Source: Macrocystis pyrifera | Taxonomy: Eukaryota > Sar > Phaeophyceae > Laminariales > Laminariaceae | Direction: 5' to 3' | NCBI GenBank assembly: GCA_031763025.1 | Contig: JASSKH010000007.1 | Coordinates: forward strand, 13,064,454-13,128,453 | DNA length: 64,000 bases | Shown here: positions 58,632-64,000 of the stretch, piece after piece | Layout of the letters: each line of letters begins with the position of its first letter | Position numbering within the stretch: position 1 is the stretch's first letter | Notes under the pieces: model-generated | Databases searched by the model: none | Seen by the model: only the letters and a program-made list of their open reading frames with translations | What the model was told of the DNA's origin: nothing | Translations under genes and position numbers: made by a program

Positions 58632-59395
58632 ATATTTTGTCTCATGACCGAAGGCGGGGGGGGGGGGGGGGGGGTCGGGTCATTTTGTGGTAGTTTTCGT
58701 CATTTTTTCATGCACGTTCGTATGTCTCAATCGTCCGTGCAATGCTAGGTCTCATCAATAGTGCAATGCTCGGGAGTACAGGGCTCGTCTGAGGCGTCGC
58801 ACATCTCCGGCGAGAAGGGGGGGGGTACGCGGGTGGCGGGTGGCGGGTGGCGGGTGGCGGGTGGTGTATAGCGGTATAGATGTTGCCGTAGAGGCGTTTG
58901 CCCTGACGATTTGGTCCGAAATTCTGCGGCATGATGTGTCGACGTTTCTATGGTTTTCTTTTTTGGCTTTGTTTTGATAAAGCGGTCAGTCAACTGCTGT
59001 ATTCTTCTGCGCTCTCTTGGCCGATCATTTCAAGGTTCTGCGATGGACTATTCAGGGAAGCCTGCTGCCCCTGATAAGCACGTTGACGCATGATCGCTCA
59101 ACATTGCTGCGTCTCTTCCCCCCCTCCCCTCCTCGGTCATACATGATAATGATCATTCGACTACGGCCATGCATGATAATGAGCACACCCCCCCCCGGTC
59201 ATGCGACTACGGCCATGCATGACGATTAGTGCACCCCCCCCGAGTACACCCCGTGCGCCCGCCCTCGCACCCCCCTCCCTCCCCAACCCGCTCGGCGCGC
59301 AGGACTACATGGCTATGGTTGGCTTAGACATGACGTCCAAGCGCAAGAAGGACATCAAGTGGTGTACATCGTGCCAGGCGCCGTTCCCCTTGTGA
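43708..59395 (+). CDS. GLCNAC-T family glycosyltransferase (Skp1 GlcNAc-transferase type), first exon not found
   Basis: Predicted to transfer GlcNAc to protein; the family includes the Skp1-hydroxyproline enzyme. Exons: 43708-43860, 44944-45105, 46254-46318, 48216-48372, 49392-49473, 51662-51761, 53101-53208, 54937-55116, 56703-56924, 58155-58317 and 59303-59395, all GT-AG with matching phases. From 44944 to the stop they sum to 1,332 nt (443 residues). Exon 43708 encodes a membrane anchor (LLAVLWVSVTVILIP), so a type II Golgi protein is likely. Diagnostic blocks: VFVSVASYRDENCPTTLKEM (entry strand), FFMQIDAHSLFEVGWDNLL (DxH metal site), SVLSHYPPD, RICGAEF, PFIGAGFFFAHADFL, VPWVFMGEEILLSLRFWTWG, SHFYVRRHTPKFWE, IHNELTSYIIHRVKNIAGYP, then stop after CQAPFPL. 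Every intron is rich in repeats. The start codon lies upstream and was not identified; the 43860 donor is my least certain border. Confidence 0.88.
44051..44194 (+). repeat. Poly(C)-bounded repeat, 5'-truncated copy
   Basis: Starts just after a C-run (44039-44045) at ATGTCTGCCTGGTCGGTGAA and ends at a TCGAGTACA motif running into 19 C (44176-44194). A second GAGTACT with a C-run follows at 44205-44233. Intronic in the glycosyltransferase. Confidence 0.88.
44659..44778 (+). repeat. Poly(C)-bounded repeat, 5'-truncated copy
   Basis: C-rich sequence, then TGGTCGGTGAAATCCCGACG through GGCTATGCATGACATAAATACG, then 22 C (44757-44778). The tail motif is degenerate. Confidence 0.85.
44834..44868. 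repeat. (GGC)n microsatellite
   Basis: About 11 GGC triplets upstream of the exon at 44944. A reading frame from 44833 through it gives poly-Ala, but the acceptor at 44942-44943 makes this intronic. Confidence 0.9.
45125..45305. repeat. CTG/CCG triplet tract
   Basis: Nearly continuous CTG, CCG and CTT triplets for about 180 bases, just 3' of the donor at 45106. Intronic. Confidence 0.92.
45644..46083 (+). mobile_element. LINE 3' fragment enclosed by C-runs
   Basis: C-run 45644-45662, then about 390 bp encoding the C-terminal part of a non-LTR retrotransposon protein, then a C-run 46054-46083. The protein has a C-x-C-x8-H-x4-C zinc knuckle (MCPCGKAIESRTHIVGEC), charged helices (EERDVLQEDMRKV) and GDRWWPQEA, and stops at 46046-46048. 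The stop overlaps the tail AATGAGTACG before the C-run. The AATGAGTAC motif plus C-run matches the 3' ends of the non-coding poly(C)-bounded repeats. Strongly 5'-truncated. Intronic in the glycosyltransferase. Confidence 0.78.
46736..46846. mobile_element. MITE family 1, single copy
   Basis: TTACGGGGGGACCATAGTAA to CATGGTCCCCCGTA, with a small insertion near the right end (ACTGCATGG). Intronic in the glycosyltransferase. Confidence 0.87.
46903..47008. mobile_element. MITE family 1, single copy, opposite orientation
   Basis: TTACGGGGGGCCATAGTAAT to ACTATGGTCCCCCATAA, preceded by TA. It lies 57 bp from the previous copy and in reverse orientation to it (the ATATATAGGTTTTG segment identifies the strand). 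Confidence 0.87.
47089..47237 (+). repeat. Poly(C)-bounded repeat, short copy between C-runs
   Basis: A long C-run with two T interruptions (47089-47131), then TCCGTCCCGGCATTGTAGGG through ATCGAGTACA, then 17 C. The 5' truncation point falls directly at the C-run. Confidence 0.9.
47386..47887 (+). repeat. Poly(C)-bounded repeat, nearly full-length copy
   Basis: C-run 47386-47395, then TATAGGTTGGGTTGGCGTCG and the whole unit to CATGCATGACAATGAGCATC, then a C-run to 47887. It carries the same reading frame start as other copies (ATGCAGCTCGCCCTTCATGC at 47752). Lacks about 60 bp before the tail. Confidence 0.9.
48095..48159 (+). repeat. Poly(C)-bounded repeat, short diverged copy
   Basis: GGTCTACGGTGGTACGATTA through CATGCATGACAATGAGTGCA, then C-runs to 48159. 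It ends about 57 bases before glycosyltransferase exon 48216. Confidence 0.85.
48380..48830. repeat. Polypurine tract of about 430 nt
   Basis: Directly after the donor at 48373, the sense strand is almost entirely G and A (GGAAAGG, GGGAGGG units) to about 48830. This is the purine counterpart of the pyrimidine block at 27895-28340. Confidence 0.85.
49539..49680. repeat. (TTGGG/TTGAG)n followed by (CCTTG)n
   Basis: A TTGGG/TCGGG pentamer array to about 49622 is followed by nine CCTTG pentamers (49635-49680). Intronic. Confidence 0.93.
49851..49940. repeat. 10-bp tandem repeat GTGACATGCT x 9
   Basis: Eight perfect GTGACATGCT units, then a ninth with a final A that merges into CATGCATGAG. Intronic in the glycosyltransferase. 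Confidence 0.97.
50133..50220. mobile_element. MITE family 1, one-ended remnant
   Basis: TTACGGGAGGCCATAGTAAA and the following AGGACCAAATATTGTTGGTA match the family. The right inverted repeat is missing; the match fades after GTCTGTACCGCAGG. Confidence 0.75.
51300..51352 (+). repeat. Poly(C)-bounded repeat, minimal 3' end
   Basis: CATCATGTTGCCCATGCATG, ATATTGAGTACT, then a run of about 21 C. Only the last 35 bp of the repeat remain. Confidence 0.7.
51584..51631. repeat. 48-nt C-run
   Basis: Uninterrupted C, the longest homopolymer in the window, ending about 30 bases before the acceptor of glycosyltransferase exon 51662. No recognisable repeat body is attached. Confidence 0.95.
51885..52680. 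repeat. 9-bp minisatellite, GGGACTGTT units, about 790 bp
   Basis: Tandem GGGACTGTT/GGGACTGTC units are highly regular from 51890 to about 52200, then progressively diverged (CAGGAATCTC, CAGGACTAT variants) to 52680. The unit is 9 nt, so frames stay open as repeats of VGT, WDC or GLL; these are not genes. It fills most of the intron between exons 51761 and 53101. A 3' satellite-like pair GCTAATCGTTGATACCCCGC occurs at 52679 and 52739. Confidence 0.95.
53239..53342 (-). repeat. Poly(C)-bounded repeat, short reverse copy
   Basis: GGGGGG, AAAGTGTATTCATGTCATG, then CATGCATGGCCGTAGTCCTA through CACGCCGGGTTT, then a G-run. The 3' part of the family is in reverse, with G-runs on both sides. Confidence 0.82.
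53529..54216. repeat. Large foldback: arms of about 320 bp, loop of about 60 bp
   Basis: Left arm about 53529-53850, right arm about 53912-54216 in reverse complement. Examples: CCAAAATTTGGCAGGGCAGA (left) against TCTGCCCTGCCAAATTTTGG (right), and AAGCACGTCTGCCGCCG against CGGCGGCAGACGTGCTT. The arms differ only by scattered substitutions and A/T-run lengths. It lies in the glycosyltransferase intron between exons 53208 and 54937, so the pre-mRNA would form a long hairpin. No protein is recognisable in the arms. Confidence 0.9.
56151..56577 (+). repeat. Poly(C)-bounded repeat, 5'-truncated copy between C-runs
   Basis: C-run 56151-56169, then GGTCAAGTTAGATCATTTTT and the rest of the unit to CATGATAATGAGTACAC and C-runs. 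About 100 bp of the 5' end is missing. The frame starting ATGCAGCTCACCCTATATGC (56385) is open to the tail. Confidence 0.9.
56618..56653. repeat. C-run of about 36 nt
   Basis: C-run 50 bases upstream of the acceptor of exon 56703. It probably belongs to the preceding repeat's tail region. Confidence 0.85.
57261..57488 (-). repeat. Poly(C)-bounded repeat, 5'-truncated reverse copy
   Basis: GGGGGGCGGG, TGTACTCATTATCATGCATG, then the reverse 3' half of the unit to AAGCGGGCTTGCACATGGAG and a short G-run. Intronic in the glycosyltransferase. Confidence 0.87.
58589..58674. repeat. Two G-runs (about 41 and 18 nt)
   Basis: G-runs at 58589-58629 and about 58657-58674, separated by CAATATTTTGTCTCATGACC. 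The spacer does not match the repeat family. Confidence 0.85.
59140..59240 (+). repeat. Poly(C)-bounded repeat, two minimal 3' ends in tandem
   Basis: CGACTACGGCCATGCATGAT, AATGAGCACA and a C-run, then GGTCATGCGACTACGGCC, CATGCATGACGATTAGTGCA and a C-run. Each retains only the last 35-45 bp of the family. It lies just before the last glycosyltransferase exon. Confidence 0.85.
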
Positions 59396-59756
59396 GGGGC
59401 AGAGGCAGAGGGCATGGAGCATGAGGCAAAAGCTGTCGACGCCGCATCCATGCGAGTAACGAAAATAAGTGAAGCATTTGCGAAACGAAAAGGAGCTGCC
59501 CATCAGGCAGTGATTCCCTGCCTGTCTCCCTGTCTCCCTCCATCCATCCCTCCCTCCCTCCCCACTGGGCGCTGTTTCTTTGGGGGAGTTCCTTGCGGGT
59601 TAAGTCGACCGGTTAGGTAGGGTGGGAAAGGGGGATGTTGGCCCCTGTGCTTGCGTTCTTGCGCGATTGCACGCCAGCGATAGGCGGGTTGACGCGTTAA
59701 ATTTCGTCGTGAGAGCGTGGCGTGGCCCGGGGGGGGGGGGGGGGCAGGCAACGGAG

Positions 59757-59895
59757 GTCTGCGGTCAACGAATGTCTTGTGGTTAGCGGAGGCCTGCGGC
59801 CAACGGATGCCTTCGACCAACGGATATCTGCGGCCAACGGATATAGCTGTGGCCAACGGATGCCTGCGTTGAACAGACGCCTGCGGGCAACGTAT
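59757..59895. repeat. Minisatellite of about 17-18 bp, GCGGCCAACGGATATCT type
   Basis: Seven to eight diverged units containing GCCAACGGAT over about 140 bases. Confidence 0.8.
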
Positions 59896-60005
59896 ATAAG
59901 TGCACACGGAACAGGCAAACGTTGCTTCTCTCGTGTTTTTTTTTTCGCAGCGACCGACCCGGCAGCCACTGGTTGCTGTCTCTGATTTGTGTTCCCAAGA
60001 TGTTC

Positions 60006-60292
60006 TTCATATCCTGATGGTTTTGTGGAGGAAAGCAAAACCCGTGGTAGAAATGTTTTGCGAGAGCGGTGAGGAGGGGGTTGGCGGGGAGGGGTTGTCT
60101 CGGAGGTGTTTGGTGAGGTTTTGTGGAGGAAACCGAAGTCCTTGGTCAAAACGCCGTGTGAGAGGGGGGGGGGGGGGGGGGGGGTTGCCTGTCTCTTTGT
60201 GTTTGGTATGTTTTGTAGAAAGAATCGAAACCCGTGCTAGAAGCATTGTGTTGAAGAGGTGGGGGAGGGGGGGGGGGGGGGGGGGGGGGGGT
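60006..60292. repeat. Three diverged units of about 95 bp, each ending in a G-rich run
   Basis: The core TTTTGTGGAGGAAACCGAAG occurs in variants at about 60019, 60119 and 60210 (TTTTGTAGAAAGAATCGAAA). Each is followed by GGTAGAA/GGTCAAA/GCTAGAA, then GTGTGAGAG-like sequence and a G-run. The G-runs grow from 5 to about 20 nt along the array. Confidence 0.7.
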
Positions 60293-60654
60293 GGAGAGGG
60301 GGAGGCTGACCTTGCGTCGGGCGGCGGTGGAGGCCGGCGGTGGCGGTTACTGAGGTTGCACGTACCCTAAAGCACGCTTGCTAAGTGGAACGTGGCGGCG
60401 CCGGTTGCTACCAGACAGCGGGAAGCTACCGTTAGCGCCGGCAGGGCAGTAGTTGGCACGCCCGGTCGATCGACTACTGTCGGAAGACGAGACACGTTTT
60501 TGTTCATGTTTTCAACGGAACCACCTTGCGCGTCTTTTCTTTTTCCTCCCCTTCTTTCGTGCTGTAGCTCATGTACCGTTAGCACTTGTAGAGTATTATC
60601 GCTGAGTGTTCTGCCTGAACGGAATCCTGTCTTAATGGCTGGCTGCTCTTGCCC

Positions 60655-60731
60655 CGTCCGGTCTGTGGTCATGCGACTACGGCCATTCGTGATATCGAGT
60701 ACCCACCGACCCCCCCCCCCCCCCCCCCCCC
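60655..60731 (+). repeat. Poly(C)-bounded repeat, minimal 3' end
   Basis: GTCCGGTCTGTGGTCATGCG, CTACGGCCATTCGTGATATC, GAGTACCCACCGA, then a C-run to 60731. Confidence 0.82.
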
Positions 60732-60794
60732 GCTGCATCTCAATTCATGCTTTCACACGCCGAGATGTGTCGCGCGTGTTTGATGTGCACAAAC

Positions 60795-60860
60795 GATTTT
60801 GGTGAGTAGAGTTAAGATAGCGCAGCCCTCTCGCTTCCGGAAGCGTAAAGTCACGCGTTC
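60795..60860 (+). other. tRNA-like segment (A- and B-box-like motifs)
   Basis: GATAGCGCAGCC resembles a tRNA A box and ACGCGTTCGAACA a B box, about 40 bases apart. Between them CGCTTCCGGAAGCG is self-complementary. No acceptor stem could be closed, so this is at most a tRNA-derived relic. Confidence 0.35.
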
Positions 60861-61916
60861 GAACAAAAAACCTACCCCTATAGCCCTAGATTCAATCACT
60901 GCCTAGCCTGGTCTAGCCTGTGGCCTGGACAAGCTTAGCCTAGCCTCGAAGAGAGCGACTGTGTTTTGTGTTGTTTTGTGTTGTTCTTTTTTTTTTATTT
61001 TTGTTTTGTTTTTTTCATTTCTTTTCGTTGGCAGTGTGTGGGGGCGGGGCGTCGAGGGATTTTTGTACCGCGGCTTCTCCATTCTAGGCAAGGCTCTGAT
61101 GTCGTGTTAGGGTCCCGGGATAATAACGCCCCGATTTCTGTAGGCGTTAGGTTTGAGGTAGATATTATGGCCTTGACTTTTTTTTCTGCGTTTGAGGTTT
61201 TGATTTGTGCGCGCTTGGCTTCGGCCGGTGCCTTCTTCCCCTTCCGGTGTAATTTTTCTACCGAAGTGTGTCAACAATGCTTATCACCGCTGTTTTTTAC
61301 CTCCCCCCCGCTCCACTCCCCGCCGAAAGCGCACGCACGCACGCACGCACGCACTGGCACACACGGCCCCCGCGAGTGGCGCGCTCAAAAATCAGGGGAA
61401 CACATGCGTTTAGTTCGGCAGTTTTTCGGTGGGCGGGAGAGAGAGCTGTGAACCGCCAGATTTTAGGTAGAACCACACACATATACGTATATGCATCATT
61501 TCCTTGTTAATAGTCTGGCGTTGAACCATGCCAGGTATGTATCTTATGTTCGGGAGTTTGAAACCTGATCATTAAACGCTTGCATTTTTATGGCGGGGAC
61601 CGGGACTCAAGTCGGCCTTGAGAGAGAAAGGAGAAAGGCGCTGATTTATTGCGGTCCGTTTCAAGTCGTTCAGTGCTCACAACGTAGTCCCACGTCTTAA
61701 CTCCGTACGGGTATCAACAATAGGTTTTAGCGGCAACGGGGAGAGTGTAAACGCCTACATACGTACGCCGATCGACGCGTCTATGGAAATATCTCGACGA
61801 GGTCTTCCCAAGCCAGTATACACAATGACTTCCCCTTAAGGCATGTTTTGTTTTGAAGAGAATCGGCACTGAAGTTTGTTAAATGGGGTGTTATCCTGCG
61901 TCTTATACGGTAGCTG

Positions 61917-62232
61917 GCACTCAAAATCGGGTTTTGGGCGTATATTGTTTCTCAAAATCGAGTTCAGGGCTACGATTATACCCAAAATCGGGGTTTGGTT
62001 GTATAATGTTACTCAAAATCGGGTTCTGGGCGCATAATGTTACTCAAAATCGGGTGTTGAGCGTACAGTATTACTTAAAATCGAGCTTTGGGCATACAGT
62101 GTTACTCAGAATCGGGATTTGGGCGTATATACGAACGATGTTACGAAAAAGATCGGTGTTGGGCGTACAATTTTTCGCAACAAATCGGTTTCGCGCGTAC
62201 AAAGTGTTGCTCAAAATCAGGTTTTGGGTGGG
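61917..62232. repeat. Minisatellite of about 31 bp, CTCAAAATCGGGTTTTGGGCG type
   Basis: About nine diverged units built on ACTCAAAATCGGGTTTTGGG plus CGTATAATGTT. They abut the LINE pseudogene. Confidence 0.92.
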
Positions 62233-62394
62233 AGGTACAGACCTTTTCGCGTCAGGAGTCTGAGGGAAAATGGGTGCTCCATCGTCGAAGCATGAGCCGT
62301 TTTTTTTGGCAAACAGAAATACGATTCAGCTGTGAGCTCTCCCGATTTCATTTTGATCGATACGTACTCTGTGTTCCTTGCAAGCATCCGAAAA

Positions 62395-63418
62395 GAAAAC
62401 GGAGACAGTGCTGCTTGCGGACACCGAACCAAGCACCCCAGACCTCACCGCTCGTCATCGAAGCAGCAGGACAGAGGTATAAACAGACGATGCAGTTCTT
62501 GTACCTGGGTGGTCTTGTCGTCGCAAGCGCTGACATTATGAAAGAGATCACACGACGGATCCGACTCGCATGGGCATGCTACGATCGGTTCAAACGAGAG
62601 CTGTACGATATGGAGGATGTCCCGTTCACCCTGAAAGTGCGCATGCTAAAGACCGAGGTGATGGAGACCCTGCTGTACGGGTGCGTGACATGGACTCTTG
62701 GCCAGGACCACTTCGCTGAGCTGCGAACGGCACACCACAAACTCCTCCTATTACGGGGGGTCCATAGTTAATAGGACCTATGGTATAGGTAAAAACCTAT
62801 ATATTTACCTATTTTTACTAACAAAATTTGGTCCATTAACTATGGACTCCCGTAATAGTAATTATTGGCTTCCAGCGTCGACAACGCACTGACCACCTCA
62901 TGTCGTACGCCAAGGCCCTCAAAAAGGCACACTGCGAGAGCGTTAAGACGACCATCCGCAAACGACGCCTCCTCTTTGCGGGGGGCGTACAGCGGACGAC
63001 CAATGAGCGGCTGACCCGCCGGGTGATGTTTGGGACGATGGCTGGTGGGAAGAGCCCAGGACCAGGTCGACCAGAAAATAACTGGGCCCATGTCTAGCAG
63101 ACGACCTCAGGGTTTTTCAAGCCACCGAGGGGTACACGGAAAGCTCCCCTTTACTGTTCGGAGTAGAGACGGTGTTATGGTCGACGTCGGCTGAGAAGAG
63201 CGGGAAGTGGTACCGAGGAGTCGTCGAAGCGGCGGACTGTTTCATGACGAGGTGGCACAGGGACGAGGCGCAGAGAAGCTGGCTGCGCCACGCAGCTGAG
63301 GGAGCCAAGAGCAGCGACAAGGAGAGCGGGGGGGAGGGGGGGGGGGGGGGGGGGGGGCAGCCGTATCGATACAGCTGTCGACGAATGCAGAAACGAAATG
63401 ATAGATCGGATGGCTAGG
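62395..63418 (+). pseudogene. LINE (non-LTR retrotransposon) reverse transcriptase C-terminal remnant
   Basis: Begins in the RT thumb region (VIEAAGQRYKQTMQFLYLGG, ITRRIRLAWACYDRFKRELY, VRMLKTEVMETLLYGCVTW), typical of LINE polymerases. It is interrupted at 62751-62855 by a family 1 MITE and resumes as IGFQRRQRTDHLMSYAKALK. The frame shifts near 63090 (NNWAH, then CLADDLRVFQATEGYTESS) and is broken again by a G-run at 63331-63357. The frame after it reads IDTAVDECRNEMIDRMARYQ before a stop. The 5' part of the element is missing. It appears distinct from the LINE fragment at 45644-46083, although the two do not overlap in domain. Confidence 0.85.
62751..62855. mobile_element. MITE family 1 inserted in LINE remnant
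   Basis: TTACGGGGGGTCCATAGTTA to TATGGACTCCCGTAA, 105 bp, flanked by TA on both sides (62749-62750 and 62856-62857). The LINE reading frame is recognisable immediately before and shortly after it, which fixes the element borders well. Confidence 0.93.
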
Positions 63419-64000
63419 TATCAGTTCGACTAGCTCTCGAAGTCTAGCAGGTTTTGTTTGTTTCTTGTTGAGTCGTTCAATTGTGGGGGGGGGGGGGCGA
63501 CAGCGGCAGTACTGACACTTGACACCGCTATTGACGAGAGTAGGAAGGAGACGGCAAAGGGTGTGGCTAGGTTTCCGAATCGTTTTTTTAGGTCCGACGG
63601 GTACCCATGTTACTATCACCGCCTGGAGTACGATGTTCTCTTCTTTTTTTTTGCCTTGTCTCTTCGTTTGTTTCCTTTCCCCGCCCCCCCGCCATCCTTA
63701 TGCCGGTATCTTCCTCTCCTTCGTGTTGCTTCGTCCGCGCGGCAGCTATATCTCCTTCCTGAGTACGTATGATTTCGGTCTAGCAGCCTTTCTGATCTCT
63801 TCGCGTCGTTTGTACTCTGTTGCATACCAAAATTTATTCTTGTTTTATTGTCTTTTTGTTCTTATTTTCTAGTCTTGCTTGTGTTGTTGTGTTCTCGTAC
63901 CCGGTACGCTGGCACTTCACTTGCTTGACCCTTGAATTTGCGATTATTGTTTTGTTTTTTTGGTCTTCCTCTGTCTCACAGTCTGTGACCACGGAATCAG
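63419..64000. other. Right edge, no gene recognised
   Basis: Pyrimidine-rich, with a G-run at 63485-63497 and many T-runs. A pyrimidine tract and CTCACAG at 63974-63980 would make an acceptable splice acceptor at the very edge, but too little follows to judge. Confidence 0.35.

Larger units (their letters stand above)
59396..62394. other. Intergenic downstream of glycosyltransferase, no gene recognised
   Basis: Holds minisatellites (59757-59895, 60006-60292, 61917-62232), a minimal poly(C)-bounded repeat (60655-60731), a tRNA-like segment (60795-60860) and (CGCA)n near 61328. No conserved protein domain was seen on either strand. Confidence 0.5.

Overview
This window looks like nuclear DNA of a eukaryote with large, transposon-filled introns. 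My best guess is a photosynthetic stramenopile, most likely a brown alga; this is inference from gene content, GT-AG introns of 0.2-5 kb, GC-rich exons and very abundant C/G homopolymers and CTG repeats. No bacterial operons, rRNA genes or CRISPR arrays were seen. I built exons by eye from domain matches, GT-AG borders and reading phase. Protein families were recognised from memory, without a database search.

Five genes can be supported. (1) 309-5353, minus: a Shewanella-like PPP-type phosphatase whose 3' part lies beyond the left edge. (2) 7128-12862, minus: the HIT zinc-finger subunit of the SWR1/SRCAP complex (ZNHIT1/SWC6/Vps71 type). (3) 13702-27255, plus: an EF-hand plus WD40 protein of about 1,865 residues, of the WDR49/CFAP337 kind. 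(4) 30332-37635, minus: LSM4 with an RGG-rich tail. (5) 43708-59395, plus: a GLCNAC-T family glycosyltransferase (Skp1 GlcNAc-transferase type), complete except for its first exon. Genes 2 and 3 are divergent across about 840 bases. The five do not form a pathway; they are unrelated cellular genes (phosphatase, chromatin remodelling, probable flagellar protein, RNA processing, glycosylation).

The rest is mostly mobile and repetitive DNA. The most distinctive component is a family of about 18 related segments (up to about 520 bp) that always end in a C-run after an ATGAGTAC-like motif. They are often bounded by same-strand C-runs on both sides, even when 5'-truncated. A LINE 3' fragment at 45663-46053 has the same borders, suggesting a LINE/SINE pair that uses poly(C) tracts as targets. 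Also present are about ten insertions of a TA-flanked MITE family (TTACGGGGG ends), two copies of a second MITE (GGCCCGCCA ends), a TIR element with telomere-like repeats in its arms (40363-40715), a foldback with arms of about 320 bp inside a glycosyltransferase intron (53529-54216), a LINE pseudogene split by a MITE (62395-63418), and several minisatellites.

Two conserved exons (the phosphatase GDxxDRG exon and the LSM4 RGG exon) are out of frame exactly at G-runs of 11 and 9. Homopolymer-length errors in the assembly, or real length polymorphism, should be considered before calling either gene broken.
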